Counted from the first letter of the stretch, positions 14,629 to 22,711 are shown. The stretch: DNA of 33,065 nt from Phytohabitans maris (GCF_031085175.1 NZ_JAVHUY010000075.1:1-33065), one strand, 5' to 3'. The notes: generated by a model from the letters alone, not told the origin. Numbers and translations are program-made.

Positions 14629-15283
14629 GCGCGGCGGGTCGCAGGTAGGCGAGGACCGCGCGCACCCGCCGGTGGCTCTCCGGCTCGGGCGGCAGATCCA
14701 GGCGCAGGAAGATGCTGCGGACATGCGACTCCACCGTCTTCGGAGTCAGGAAGAGCCGGTCGCCGATCGCCTGGTTGGAGCGCCCCTCCGCCATCAGCGC
14801 CAGCACCTCCCGCTCGCGGGCGGTGAGCCGCTGCAACGGGTCGTCGCGCCGGCGGCCGGCCAGCATCAGCGAGACCACCTCGGGGTCGACCGCGCAGCCG
14901 CCGGAGGCGACCCGCCGGACCGCGTCGACGAAGTCGGCCGCGCCGCCGACCCGCTCCTTCAGCAGGTATCCGACGCCGCGCGCGCTGTCGCCGAGCAGGG
15001 TCGCCAGGTACCGCGACTCGAGGTACTGGGAGAGCACCAGCACGCCCACCTCGGGATAGGCGGCGCGGATCTCGATCGCCGCCTCCAGCCCTTCGAGGCG
15101 ATGCGTCGGCGGCATCCGTACGTCGACCACGGCCACGTCGGGCCGCGCCGAGGCAACCGCGTCGCGCAGTGCCCGCCGGTCCCCCACCTCCGCGACCACG
15201 TCGAACCCGTACTGCCGCAGCAGGACGCCGATCGCCGTGCGGACCAGCGCCGCGTCGTCGGCGAGTACGACCCTGGTCGTCAC
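14603..15283 (-). CDS. NarL/LuxR family response regulator
   Basis: The 226-residue protein has a receiver domain with the acidic pair in [10 protein letters not shown], phospho-acceptor D54 in [10 protein letters not shown] and the Lys in YLLKERV. A LuxR-type helix-turn-helix follows at about residues 150-195 ([27 protein letters not shown], then [13 protein letters not shown]). I chose GTG 15283 because AAGGAG lies 5 bases upstream; longer frames run into the kinase gene. It starts 10 bases after the end of the histidine kinase gene, so the two form a classical two-component pair. Its target genes are unknown. Confidence 0.92.
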   Translation of the reverse strand: MTTRVVLADDAALVRTAIGVLLRQYGFDVVAEVGDRRALRDAVASARPDVAVVDVRMPPTHRLEGLEAAIEIRAAYPEVGVLVLSQYLESRYLATLLGDSARGVGYLLKERVGGAADFVDAVRRVASGGCAVDPEVVSLMLAGRRRDDPLQRLTAREREVLALMAEGRSNQAIGDRLFLTPKTVESHVRSIFLRLDLPPEPESHRRVRAVLAYLRPAAPNRPAAGP

Positions 15284-15293
15284 ATCGGCTCCT

Positions 15294-17027
15294 TCACGCT
15301 CGCGCCGGCAGGACCGCGCAGACGGTCGTACCCCGTCCGGACTCGCTCCGCACGACCAGGTCGCCGTCGAGCGCCCGTACCCGGTCGGCCAGCCCGAGCA
15401 GTCCGGAGCCGGAGGCGACGGCCGCGCCACCGGTACCGTCGTCGTCCACCGCCACCCGGATCCCGCCCGGGTCGGGGAGGACGGTGACGCGGATCCGGTC
15501 GGCCTGGGCGTGCTTGACCGCGTTGGTCACCGCCTCGGCCACGACGAAGTAGGCGGTGGCCTCGACCGCCGGGGGCAGCCGGGGGATCTCGGCCGCCACC
15601 AGCTCGACCGGCGCCGGCACCCGCTCGACCAGCGACTGGAGGGCGGCGACCAGGCCATCCTCGCTCAGGATCGCCGGGTGTATGCCGCGGGCCAGCGACC
15701 GCAGGTCGGACAGGGCGGTGTCGAGCCCTTCGCCGCACGCCCGCAGCAGCACGCGTACCCCGTCGCCGGCCTCCGGGCCGAGCTGGCTCTCCACCGCGCG
15801 GATGCCGATCGCGGCCGCCACCACGTGCTGCTGCACGCCGTCGTGCAGGTCGCGCTCCATGCGGCGGCGCTCCTCGGTGATCGCGGTGACGATCCGCGCC
15901 CGGGACGCCCGCACCTCGCCCAGCTGCGCCCGCACCTCCGCGGTCAGCCGCTGGTTGTCCAGCGTCAGGCCGGCCGCCGCGGTCACCGCCCGCAGCACGT
16001 GCCCGTCCTCGCGGAGCGCCTCGTCGTGGATCAGCGCCGCGACCCGCTCCCCCGCGCGGTCCACATAGGTCACCGCCCGGCCACTGCCCGGTGCGGGCCG
16101 GGCGAGCGGCGCACCGGCCGCGTCGACCAGCTCGCCCGCGTCGGGCCGCCAGTATCCGATCTGGAGGGTGCGGTCGCCGAGGGCGGTGGCGAGGCGGTCG
16201 CGAAGCTGCGCCGGGGAGAGCGGCCGCTGCAGGTCGATGAGGAGCTCGGCGACCGCGGTCCGGCCCAGCCGGACCCGCAGGACCCCGGCGAGAAAGACCA
16301 GAGGCAGGACGCAAAAGGCCACCTGGTACACGGTGAGGGCGCCGAGCCGCACCGGATCGAACTGGTTGAACGCGTTGCCGGCCGCGGACGCGAGACCGCC
16401 GACGAGGAACGTGAGCAGCACCGGGCCGAGCAGCCGGCGCTGCGGTGGCGTAGCCCGCACCCACCGCCGGACGAGCACGACCACCACGGCGCCGGCCACC
16501 ACCGCGCCGATGGCGGCCACCGACGTGCTCACCGCGGACAGCATCGCCGGCGAGTCGACGTGCAGCAGGTTGCGCTGGTACGCCGGGCCGATGCCGGACA
16601 CGTCCTGGAAGAGCGCGCCGAACGGGGTCAGGCCGAACACCGCCACGTAGGCGGTGCCCACGAGCCAGCGCAGCGGCCGGGAGCCGAGCCGGCCGGCCGG
16701 GAACGCGAGCACGAGGTGGGCGAGGAAGCCGCTGGAGGCGGTGCTGAGCATGAGGCCGAGCGTGTGGGTCAGCGGGAACGGGACGAAGCGCACGTCCTCG
16801 GCGAACCAGCCGAGGCCGACAAGCACCATCAGCAGCCCGACCCGGTTGTCCGGCCGGCGGTGGTGGGCCACCGCGCCCGCGCCGAGGAAGAGCAGGCCAC
16901 TCACGCCGGTGAAGACGCTCTCCCCGACCGAATGCTCGGCGTCGGCCGCCTTGCACGGGAGCACCACGGCCGCGAGCAGCACGCCGGCGGCGACAAGCGG
17001 GTGCACCACGCCTCGCCCGGCCCTCAC
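15294..17027 (-). CDS. NarL-type membrane sensor histidine kinase
   Basis: The 577-residue kinase has a hydrophobic N-terminal half with about seven membrane segments and no large outside domain, so it may sense the membrane or a small ligand. A GAF-like linker region follows (residues about 290-370). The HisKA_3 dimerisation helix holds the phospho-His in [14 protein letters not shown], and the ATPase domain shows the N-box [13 protein letters not shown] and G-boxes VDDDGTGG and [11 protein letters not shown]. The start is a GTG at 17027, with GGGAGG directly next to it and so too close to be a normal ribosome site; the true start may be slightly inside. It is followed by its NarL-type partner. 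Together they form an envelope-responsive system of unknown stimulus. Confidence 0.92.
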   Translation of the reverse strand: MRAGRGVVHPLVAAGVLLAAVVLPCKAADAEHSVGESVFTGVSGLLFLGAGAVAHHRRPDNRVGLLMVLVGLGWFAEDVRFVPFPLTHTLGLMLSTASSGFLAHLVLAFPAGRLGSRPLRWLVGTAYVAVFGLTPFGALFQDVSGIGPAYQRNLLHVDSPAMLSAVSTSVAAIGAVVAGAVVVVLVRRWVRATPPQRRLLGPVLLTFLVGGLASAAGNAFNQFDPVRLGALTVYQVAFCVLPLVFLAGVLRVRLGRTAVAELLIDLQRPLSPAQLRDRLATALGDRTLQIGYWRPDAGELVDAAGAPLARPAPGSGRAVTYVDRAGERVAALIHDEALREDGHVLRAVTAAAGLTLDNQRLTAEVRAQLGEVRASRARIVTAITEERRRMERDLHDGVQQHVVAAAIGIRAVESQLGPEAGDGVRVLLRACGEGLDTALSDLRSLARGIHPAILSEDGLVAALQSLVERVPAPVELVAAEIPRLPPAVEATAYFVVAEAVTNAVKHAQADRIRVTVLPDPGGIRVAVDDDGTGGAAVASGSGLLGLADRVRALDGDLVVRSESGRGTTVCAVLPARA

Positions 17028-17084
17028 CCTCCCATGCTGCCCGATCGGCCCCGGGGATCGGCACGTTGAGTAAAGAAGAAGACC

Positions 17085-17640
17085 GTGGACGGGTTAGGTG
17101 CCTGCCCCACGGGAGCCGTGCGACACCGACCCCGACGGCGGCGGCGAACAGACCACCTCGGCACCATCGTCGCACCGACCACGCTCTTCACCGCCCTGTT
17201 CTACTACTTCGGCTGGATGTTCTCCTACTGGTTCTTCGACTACTTCGGCGTCAACTCCACCCTGCTCGGGCTGACCAGCAGCGACTACCTCATCCGCAGC
17301 GTGGACGGCCTCTTCGTCCCGATGACCGTGCTGGCCTGCGCCGGACTGGTCGCGCTCTGGGGCCGCTCAAGTACGCCGTCGGACTCCAGCGCTCGCTGCT
17401 CCCGTCCGCGCGCCCAGCCGGCGCCGGCACGACGGCGACGGCGTGGATCGGCGTCGCCGAATGGGCCGCCGTGTTCGTGCTCGTCGGGGCGAGCCTCTTC
17501 TGGGCCGCCACCGACTACTCCAGCGCGGTCGGCCGGACCCGGGCCCGCCAGTTCGCCCAGGAACTGCCCACCTACCCGGCCGTCGTGCTGTACAGCGAAC
17601 GGAGCCTGAGCCTGCACCACGCCGGCGTACGCGAAGCACC
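17085..17640 (+). pseudogene. Frameshifted and truncated membrane protein gene
   Basis: The frame starting at GTG 17085 encodes a membrane protein N terminus with TTLFTALFYYFGWMFSYWFF and FGVNSTLLGLTSSDYLIRS, the pattern of a common actinobacterial multi-pass protein of unknown function. Around 17360-17370 the sensible reading moves to another frame, where LKYAVGLQRSLLPSARP and a second membrane segment (WAAVFVLVGASLFWAA) follow. This looks like a single lost base, and a sequencing error cannot be excluded. The second part runs to about GVREA near 17640 and then stops resembling the family, just at the start of a long hairpin. The usual C-terminal domain is missing. It is probably a decayed gene. 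Confidence 0.72.
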
Positions 17641-17646
17641 TCATCA

Positions 17647-17694
17647 GATCGTGGTATTTCGGTGCCCCCAGAGAGGCACTGAAATACCACGATC
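17647..17694. terminator. Long GATC-ended hairpin at a convergent junction
   Basis: The arms GATCGTGGTATTTCGGTGCC (17647-17666) and its inverse (17675-17694) are 20 bases long with one G-T pair and an 8-base loop. It lies between the end of the pseudogene and the end of the DUF2795-like gene. A TTTT run follows on the plus strand. A two-way terminator is the likeliest role. Confidence 0.7.
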
Positions 17695-17713
17695 ACTATT
17701 TTCAGACGGGATT

Positions 17714-17872
17714 GCCCCGGTCCGCGCCACCTGCGGACCGCATGCGCGGGGTCCCCGGGGAAACGTGGAGCGCAGCGGAGCGTTTTCTTGGGGTGCTTTC
17801 CCGCGGGCACCGCTACGGCCGGCGGCGAGTTGGCGCTCGCCGACTTCCCCGGCCTCCGCTGCCGGCTCCGCG
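17714..17872 (+). repeat. Dispersed intergenic repeat, copy A (with internal insertion)
   Basis: This stretch matches, in inverse orientation, 30923-31028. The part at 17800-17872 is identical at 68 of 73 positions, and 17714-17745 also matches well. Copy A has about 53 extra bases (17746-17798) between these two parts. I see no gene in it. It is probably a member of a genome-wide intergenic repeat family. Confidence 0.75.
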
Positions 17873-17901
17873 GGGCAAGCCCCTCCAGCGGTTGGCGCCA
17901 C

Positions 17902-18111
17902 TCAGGCCGCGCCCTCCGTGCCGAGCGCCTCGGCGACCTCGTCCTGCGCGTACTCGCCCTCGGGGAGCCCTTCGAGCCGGGTGCCCAGGTCGGCCGGCAG
18001 GTCCGCCGCGATCGCGCGGCGGACGATCTCGTCGCGGGTCACCCGCTCCTGGCCCGCGAACACGGTGTCCAGCAACCGGGCGAGGCGGCGCTGGCCGGCT
18101 TCGTCGCTCAT
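17902..18111 (-). CDS. Small DUF2795-like protein
   Basis: The 69-residue acidic protein starts MSDEAGQRRLARLLDTVFAG and contains VTRDEIVRRAIAADLPADL and LPEGEYAQDEVAEALG. This matches the short helical DUF2795 pattern common in actinomycetes, of unknown function. I chose the inner ATG at 18111; the longer frame (to 18231) runs into the next gene with an arginine-rich shadow sequence. It is the last of three small minus-strand genes. A SigB-like promoter precedes the first of them, so a general stress role is plausible. Confidence 0.7.
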   Translation of the reverse strand: MSDEAGQRRLARLLDTVFAGQERVTRDEIVRRAIAADLPADLGTRLEGLPEGEYAQDEVAEALGTEGAA

Positions 18112-18172
18112 GGGCAGCGGGCTACCCCGGCTGATCCGGACGAAACCCGGCACCGCTGCGGCTCGACGGCGG

Positions 18173-18484
18173 CTACGCCCGGGACGGGTCCATGCCGGTG
18201 TACCCCTTCGGTGACTCCGGCTCCGGCTCACCTTCGGGGCCGCCGGACATCTGGTCGGCGAAGGTCGGCGAGGAGTGCTCCTCCGCGAAGTCCGAGTCCT
18301 CGTCGTACGGCTCCTCCTGCCCCGGCCCCGGCCCGTACGGTGAGCGCTGCTCGGCGGGGCGGGTGTCCTTGGCCGGTGCCTGCCCGCGCGGAGCCGGCTG
18401 CCGCGCGGCCTTCTCCTTGGCGCTTCCGGCGACGAGCGGGTCGTGCCCGCTGCGCCGCATCTCCGGCTGCTGTACGTCGCTCAT
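18173..18484 (-). CDS. Small hydrophilic low-complexity protein
   Basis: The 103-residue product is rich in Pro, Glu, Gly and Asp (for example PYGPGPGQEEPYDEDSDFAEE) with no membrane segment and no recognisable domain, so it is probably disordered. The ATG at 18484 has GAGGAG 6 bases upstream and overlaps the stop of the preceding small gene by 4 bases, which supports it as a real coupled gene. Its function is unknown. Disordered acidic proteins of this kind in actinomycetes are often stress-induced, but nothing here proves it. Confidence 0.7.
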   Translation of the reverse strand: MSDVQQPEMRRSGHDPLVAGSAKEKAARQPAPRGQAPAKDTRPAEQRSPYGPGPGQEEPYDEDSDFAEEHSSPTFADQMSGGPEGEPEPESPKGYTGMDPSRA

Positions 18485-18690
18485 CGCCGCTCCTCACCCC
18501 GTTCCCGCTCGCCTTTCGGGCCCAGTCCGCGCTCGCCGCGCAGAAAGCCCCGCTGGCCGCGTTCCTTCTGCAGGATCTCGTTGGCTGCCTGGTCGGCCCG
18601 CTTGTCGGGGATCCCCTCGTCGTCGAGCCGGTCGCGGAGCCGGGCGCGCTGTATGTCGTACTTGTTGCTGCCCGGCCGTGGCTTGGGCAT
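18481..18690 (-). CDS. Small charged helical protein
   Basis: This 69-residue basic protein begins MPKPRPGSNKYDIQRARLRD and carries one amphipathic helical region (RLRDRLDDEGIPDKRADQAANEILQKE), followed by an Arg/Gly/Glu tail. I recognise it only as one of the short conserved hypothetical proteins of actinomycetes. The ATG at 18690 has GGAGGA 6 bases upstream. It is the first gene of a three-gene run and lies downstream of a SigB-like promoter (18750-18726). Confidence 0.75.
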   Translation of the reverse strand: MPKPRPGSNKYDIQRARLRDRLDDEGIPDKRADQAANEILQKERGQRGFLRGERGLGPKGERERGEERR

Positions 18691-18725
18691 GATCTGTCCT
18701 CCGTTGTCGGTCTCTTCCGGTTGGA

Positions 18726-18750
18726 CTACCCGCCCCCGGGCCGCCTACAC
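18726..18750 (-). promoter_or_regulatory. SigB-like promoter for the small-gene operon
   Basis: On the minus strand GTGT (18750-18747) is followed after 15 bases by GGGTAG (18731-18726), close to the actinobacterial SigB consensus GNNT-N14-16-GGGTAY. The final G differs from the consensus. It lies 36 bases upstream of the first small gene. Confidence 0.45.
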
Positions 18751-18771
18751 GGCATCCGGCGATGTCCGGTG

Positions 18772-18795
18772 GTTTCGCGGCGGCTGCCGGGGTAT
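18772..18795 (+). promoter_or_regulatory. SigB-like promoter for the PEBP gene
   Basis: GTTT (18772-18775), 14 bases, and GGGTAT (18790-18795) match the actinobacterial SigB stress promoter consensus fully. Transcription would start near 18802, upstream of the 7-codon leader ORF and the PEBP gene. Confidence 0.65.
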
Positions 18796-18817
18796 TCGTA
18801 GGCGTTTGTGGTTCCTG

Positions 18818-18863
18818 ACGAGTCGGGAGGCAGCGATGGCACGAGTCGGGAGGCAGTGATGGC
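18818..18863 (+). repeat. Tandem 23-base duplication of a translation start region
   Basis: Positions 18818-18840 and 18841-18863 are direct copies differing only at one base (C to T). Each copy contains GGGAGG followed by ATGGC at normal ribosome-site spacing. The result is two consecutive start sites ahead of the PEBP gene. Confidence 0.9.
18836..18859 (+). CDS. Seven-codon upstream ORF coupled to the PEBP gene
   Basis: The first copy of the tandem duplication has GGGAGG and an ATG at 18836 that opens MARVGRQ and stops at TGA 18857-18859. The stop shares its A with the ATG of the PEBP gene (TGATG). It has a good ribosome site and follows a SigB-like promoter, so ribosomes probably translate it and re-initiate. 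Whether it is regulatory or only a by-product of the duplication cannot be told. Confidence 0.5.
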   Translation: MARVGRQ

Positions 18864-19311
18864 GGGTCTTGTCCTGCGTAGTCCCGCGTTCAACGACCAC
18901 GACCTGATGCCGGAGCGGCTGTCCCGGCAGGGCGGCAACATCTCGCCGCCGTTGCAGTGGTCCGGCGTGCCGGCCGGCGCGGCCGAGCTCGTGCTGCTCT
19001 GCGAGGACCCGGACGCCGGGCGGGAGCCGTTCCTGCACTGGCTGGTCACCCAGGTCGATCCGCGGGCCGGCGAGGTGGCCGAGGGGCAGGTGCCGGCGCG
19101 CGGCCACGAGTGGGCGAACGGGTTCGGCGCGACCGGCTGGGACGGCCCGCAGCCGCCGCTCGGCGACGATCCACACCGGTACTTCTTCCACCTGTACGCC
19201 CTCTCCCGGCCGCTGGCCCTGCCCGACCGCCCGAGCGTCGCCGACGTGCGGCGGGCCGCGCGGAAGGACGAGCTGGCCAGCGGCACCCTGGTCGGGACGT
19301 TCGCCCGCTGA
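18859..19311 (+). CDS. PEBP (YbhB/YbcL) family protein
   Basis: The 150-residue protein belongs to the phosphatidylethanolamine-binding/Raf-kinase-inhibitor family in its bacterial YbhB/YbcL form. Typical blocks are GGNISPPLQWSGVP, LLCEDPDAGREPFLHWLV and HRYFFHLYAL. It has no signal peptide, so it is cytoplasmic. The length is normal. The ATG at 18859 follows GGGAGG with a 5-base gap; the copy upstream opens a short leader ORF instead. The SigB-like promoter suggests induction under stress. Bacterial members have no settled biochemical role. Its end is only 2 bases from the convergent membrane-protein gene. Confidence 0.92.
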   Translation: MAGLVLRSPAFNDHDLMPERLSRQGGNISPPLQWSGVPAGAAELVLLCEDPDAGREPFLHWLVTQVDPRAGEVAEGQVPARGHEWANGFGATGWDGPQPPLGDDPHRYFFHLYALSRPLALPDRPSVADVRRAARKDELASGTLVGTFAR

Positions 19312-19313
19312 CC

Positions 19314-19721
19314 TCAGGGCCGCCGGCGCCGATCGCGTCGACGGGCGGCCAGCGCACCGAGGAGCGCACCGAGCCAGAGGGCGGCGAGCCAGATCGCGAG
19401 GCCGGTGGCGTAGTCGCGGTCCTGCAGGCCGGGGTTGGGCGGGGCGGGACGCGGCCGCCACACCAGCGGGACGGCGATCAGCAGCAGGATCGCGCTCACC
19501 GTGAGGGCGCGCACCAGCCAGGTGCGGTAGGTGGGGTGCCGGACCAGCCGCCGCGCGGCGAGGCCGGTGAGCAGCACGAGCGGGGCGACGACCAGGTCGT
19601 GCAGGAGCGGCCCGGCGACGAGCCAGGTCCAGGCGGTGGGCAGCCGCGGCCAGAGCAGCCAGGCGCCGTAGCCGGCGAGGCCGGCACCGGTCGCCGCGAG
19701 CAGCGTACGGGCGGTCCTCAC
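19314..19721 (-). CDS. Small four-helix membrane protein
   Basis: The 135-residue product has about four hydrophobic segments, including TLLAATGAGLAGYGAWLLW, WTWLVAGPLLHDLVVAPLVLL and LTVSAILLLIAVPLVW, and a basic C-terminal tail. I do not recognise the family. The GTG at 19721 overlaps the stop of the molybdopterin oxidoreductase by 4 bases and has TGGAGG 7 bases upstream. As the last gene of a five-gene overlapping operon it may be a membrane partner of the heme/molybdenum enzyme. His-Asp in the second helix is notable but not diagnostic. Confidence 0.8.
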   Translation of the reverse strand: MRTARTLLAATGAGLAGYGAWLLWPRLPTAWTWLVAGPLLHDLVVAPLVLLTGLAARRLVRHPTYRTWLVRALTVSAILLLIAVPLVWRPRPAPPNPGLQDRDYATGLAIWLAALWLGALLGALAARRRDRRRRP

Positions 19722-20791
19722 GGCTGGACCTCCAGCCGGGTGACCCATTTCGTCTGCAGTACGCCGGGCCGGCTGGGCGCGATGACGCGGCAGGGGTAGC
19801 CGTGGTCGGGGCTGAGGGTCTGACCGTTGACCCGCAGGGCCAGCAGGGTCAGCGGGTCGGCGACGTGGGCCGGGGGCAGCAGGCTGGTCGCGTAGAGCCC
19901 GGCACGCTCCAATGAGGACACCCGGACCGGCCGGTCGGTGCGGGCGCCGGCCGCCACGAGCAGGTCGCGGACCGGCACGCCGGTCCACTCCGCCGTGGCG
20001 CTCCAGCCTTCCACGCAGGCGATCGGGAGCCGCGCCGTACGCTGGTCGAGCGCGGCCAGCTCGGCGAGGGTGAACGCGGCGCTCCCGCCCGGCCAGGCGA
20101 CGGTGAGCCGCCAGCCCTCCGGCACCTGGACGCCGGCCGCGGCGGCGGTGCGGTTGACCGGCAGCCCCTGCGGCCCGCCGGGCGAACGCCAGGCCAGCAC
20201 GGAGATCCGGCGCAGCACGGGTACGGTGACGCCGGCGGTGGCGAGCACGGCCGCGCCGGTCGCCAGCCACGTGGTCCGCAGGAAGGCGCGCCGTTCGGCG
20301 TCGGCGCGTTCGCCCCAGCCGGCGCGGATCCGGGGCAGCTTCACTGCGATGTGGACGACGAGGGCGCCGGCGGCGACCCAGCCGGCGGCGTAGTGGGTCT
20401 CGACGAAGAAGAACCGCCAGGGGTACGACTGGGCGACGTTGAACAGCCCGCTGGCGAGCTCGAAGAACGCGGCACAGACCAGTACCAGGATCGACAGCCG
20501 TTCGAGCGCGTCGGCCAGCAGCCGCGTCGGCCGCTCGAACAGTCGCGGGTACACGGCCCAGAGCTTCGCCAGCAGCAGCGGGATCGCCGCGATGCCGGAG
20601 AGGACGTGCACGCCCTGCGTGACGCGGTACAGGCTGACCGGCCGGGTGGGCCAGACGAACCAGCCCGGCGGGTGCTGGGCGGCGTGGCTGGCCAGCCCGG
20701 TGAGGAAGCAGAGCCCGAACGCGATGCCCAGCCACAGGCCGATCCGGGCGGAGACGGCCGGCGCGTGCACCGGCGAGCGGAAGAGCTTCAC
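19718..20791 (-). CDS. Membrane molybdopterin-dependent oxidoreductase with b561-like heme domain
   Basis: This 357-residue protein fuses two parts. Residues 1-195 hold about five membrane helices with histidines at 62, 133 and 147 that could bind heme b as in cytochrome b561-like proteins. Residues about 205-357 form a sulfite-oxidase-type molybdopterin domain with the likely Mo-binding Cys259 in PIACVEGWSATAEWTGVPV and the downstream DHGYPCRVIAP block. It should pass electrons between the membrane and an outside substrate, in either direction. The GTG at 20791 overlaps the methyltransferase stop by 4 bases. Unlike free sulfite oxidases or YedY, the heme and Mo parts are one chain here. The substrate is unknown; its place among glycosyltransferases suggests a role in modifying or repairing a surface product. 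Confidence 0.88.
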   Translation of the reverse strand: MKLFRSPVHAPAVSARIGLWLGIAFGLCFLTGLASHAAQHPPGWFVWPTRPVSLYRVTQGVHVLSGIAAIPLLLAKLWAVYPRLFERPTRLLADALERLSILVLVCAAFFELASGLFNVAQSYPWRFFFVETHYAAGWVAAGALVVHIAVKLPRIRAGWGERADAERRAFLRTTWLATGAAVLATAGVTVPVLRRISVLAWRSPGGPQGLPVNRTAAAAGVQVPEGWRLTVAWPGGSAAFTLAELAALDQRTARLPIACVEGWSATAEWTGVPVRDLLVAAGARTDRPVRVSSLERAGLYATSLLPPAHVADPLTLLALRVNGQTLSPDHGYPCRVIAPSRPGVLQTKWVTRLEVQP

Positions 20792-21393
20792 GGCCGCGCC
20801 AGCTCGGCGAACCAGCGGCCGTCGTGTTCGCTGACCGCTCGTAAGGTGAGTCCGGCGCGGGCCGCGACGGGTCCGACCGCCTCGACGCCGACCCGGGCCC
20901 AGGCGAACGCGGGCCCGGGCAGGAGCCGGGCGCTGCCGCGCCACAGGCCGGCACCCGGGGCGTCCACCTCGACGAGCACCGTGCCGCCCGGCCGCAGCAC
21001 CTGCGCGCAGCGGCGCAGCAGCGCGACCGGGTCGCCGCCGATGCCGATGTTGCCGTCGAGGAGCAGGGCGTGGGCCCAGCGGCCTTCGCCGGGCAGCGGG
21101 GCGAACACGCTGCGGCGCAGGGCGGCGGCGCCCCGGCGGCGGGCCAGGCGTACGGCCGCGGGGCAGGTGTCGATGCCGAGGGCGACGAGGCCGCGGCTGG
21201 CGAGCTCGGCGGCGGCCCGGCCGGGTCCGCAGCCGACGTCGAGCGCCGGGCCGGCGCAGCGGTCGAGCAGCGTACGGAGGGAGGGCTCGGCCGGCCCGTG
21301 CCAGCGACCGAGCGGGAGGCGGACCCGCTCGCCGCGCTCGTCGACGAGCCAGGTGGCCGGCCGTGCCGCGTACGCGGTGGCGAAGGCGGTCAT
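20788..21393 (-). CDS. SAM-dependent class I methyltransferase
   Basis: The 201-residue protein has the SAM-binding motif I ALDVGCGPGRAAAELASRG, followed by LGIDTCPAA and the VLRPGGTVLVEVDAPG strand, all typical of class I methyltransferases. Ahead of motif I is a 45-residue lid. The ATG at 21393 overlaps the DUF2064 gene stop by 4 bases, so it is co-translated in the glycosyltransferase operon. It lacks the cysteine set expected of arsenite methyltransferases. It may methylate a sugar or lipid made by the neighbouring enzymes; the acceptor cannot be told. Confidence 0.88.
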   Translation of the reverse strand: MTAFATAYAARPATWLVDERGERVRLPLGRWHGPAEPSLRTLLDRCAGPALDVGCGPGRAAAELASRGLVALGIDTCPAAVRLARRRGAAALRRSVFAPLPGEGRWAHALLLDGNIGIGGDPVALLRRCAQVLRPGGTVLVEVDAPGAGLWRGSARLLPGPAFAWARVGVEAVGPVAARAGLTLRAVSEHDGRWFAELARP

Positions 21394-22058
21394 CGCGGCA
21401 CCGCCGCCGCGCAGCCTGCGACCGCCGCCGCGAACCGGCCGTCCGGCGCGAGCCCGGCGACCGCCTCCGCGTCGCGCCAGGTGTCCACATCGGTCAGTGC
21501 CGGCGCCTCGGCCACGCGCAGGCCGCGTTCCACCAGCGCGGCGCGGGTCAGCCGCCCGGTGTCCGGTGTGGACATCGGGACGCCGGTGAGCGCGGGCGCG
21601 TACGACGGCGTACGCAGCCCCAGCAGCCACCACCCGCCGTCGGTGGCGGGGCCGAGGACCGCGTCCACATCGGAGAGTTGTTCGGCCGCGGCGGCCAGCA
21701 GGTCCGGGGTGACCTGGGGGGTGTCCATGCCGATCTGCAGCACCGGCCCGCCACCGGCGATCGCGGCGGCGCCGGCGTGCGCGAGCGCGAGCCGCTCGGC
21801 CAGGCCCTCGCCGCGCTGCGGGATCAGCCGCCACCCGGCCAGGGCGGCCCGGATCTCGCCCGACCGTTCGGCGGCGCGCAGCCGGCCGGCGTACGCGAGC
21901 ACGGGTGTGGCGCCGGGCGTGGCCCGGACCGCGGCGAGCGTGTCGAGCAGCGCCGCCGCCGCGACCGCGGCCGCCTGCCGGGGCGTGGCCGGCGGGCAGA
22001 GCCGGGTCTTGGCCAGCCCCGGCACCGGCGCCTTCGCCACCACGAGCAGGACGGTCAT
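21390..22058 (-). CDS. DUF2064/TIGR04282-like nucleotidyl- or glycosyltransferase
   Basis: The 222-residue protein belongs to the DUF2064 group, which has a nucleotide-sugar-transferase fold. Signs are the N terminus LLVVAKAPVPGLAKTRLCPP, the central LQIGMDTPQVTPDLL and the ATDGGWWLLGLRTPS block. Databases often label the group as linked to arsenosugars or to radical-SAM/selenodomain genes, but no such partner is seen here. The ATG at 22058 overlaps the upstream GT2 stop by 4 bases. Next to a GT2 enzyme, it probably provides or transfers an activated sugar. Confidence 0.88.
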   Translation of the reverse strand: MTVLLVVAKAPVPGLAKTRLCPPATPRQAAAVAAAALLDTLAAVRATPGATPVLAYAGRLRAAERSGEIRAALAGWRLIPQRGEGLAERLALAHAGAAAIAGGGPVLQIGMDTPQVTPDLLAAAAEQLSDVDAVLGPATDGGWWLLGLRTPSYAPALTGVPMSTPDTGRLTRAALVERGLRVAEAPALTDVDTWRDAEAVAGLAPDGRFAAAVAGCAAAVPR

Positions 22059-22711
22059 CGCAGCACCCCGGCCATGTCGCGGGCGGCGCGCAGGGTGCCG
22101 CGTACCGAACCGGACACTTTGGAGCGTGTGCCGGCCGCCCGCGCGTGGTAGGGGACGTCCACCTCGGCGATCCGCCACCCCGCCGCGCCGGCCCGCAGCA
22201 GGAGCTCGAGCGGGTACCCGAAGGCCCGGTCGGCGATCCCCAGGCCGAGCAGGTCGGCCCGCCGCCCGGCCCGGATCGGCGCGATGTCCCGCACCGGTAC
22301 CCCCCGGCGGCGCAGCAGTGCGGCGAGCAGCGCGTTGCCGGCGCGGGCGTGCCACGGCCACACGCCGCGCCCGGCCGGCACCCGGCGCCCGACCGCCAGG
22401 TCGGCGTCGCCGTCCCGCACCAGCGCCGCCAGCCGCGGCAGCGTACGCGGGTCGAGCGAGCCGTCCGCGTCGACGACGCAGACGATGTCCGCGGTGGCGG
22501 CCGCGAGGCCGGTGTGCACCGCGGCGCCGTAACCGCGCCGCGGCTCGTGCAGCACGAACGCGCCGAGCCCGGCGGCGACCCGCGGGGACCCGTCGGTCGA
22601 CCCGTTGTCGACGACGATGGGGCGAAACCCGGGCGGCATCGCGGCGAGCACGCCGGGCAGCGCCGCCGCCTCGTCGAGGCAGGGCAGAACCACGTCCACT
22701 GGACCGTCCAT
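22055..22711 (-). CDS. Family 2 glycosyltransferase
   Basis: This 218-residue GT-A protein has the GT2 motifs VVLPCLDEAAALPGVL, IVVDNGSTDGS and CVVDADGSLDPRTL, the last holding the DxD-like metal site. It has no membrane helices, unlike DPM/GtrB enzymes. It is the first gene of a five-gene minus-strand operon in which each start overlaps the previous stop by 4 bases. A TACAGT box 6 bases ahead of the ATG suggests a leaderless transcript, and GTAAGG direct repeats lie where the -35 box would be. The donor may be an NDP-sugar prepared by the neighbouring epimerase. Confidence 0.9.
   Translation of the reverse strand: MDGPVDVVLPCLDEAAALPGVLAAMPPGFRPIVVDNGSTDGSPRVAAGLGAFVLHEPRRGYGAAVHTGLAAATADIVCVVDADGSLDPRTLPRLAALVRDGDADLAVGRRVPAGRGVWPWHARAGNALLAALLRRRGVPVRDIAPIRAGRRADLLGLGIADRAFGYPLELLLRAGAAGWRIAEVDVPYHARAAGTRSKVSGSVRGTLRAARDMAGVLR

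Noticed and set aside
17644-17901. An 85-residue minus-strand frame resembling a frame at 30836-31051
   Set aside because: The similarity comes from the shared DNA repeat and not from a protein; the frames lack starts with ribosome sites and differ outside the repeat.
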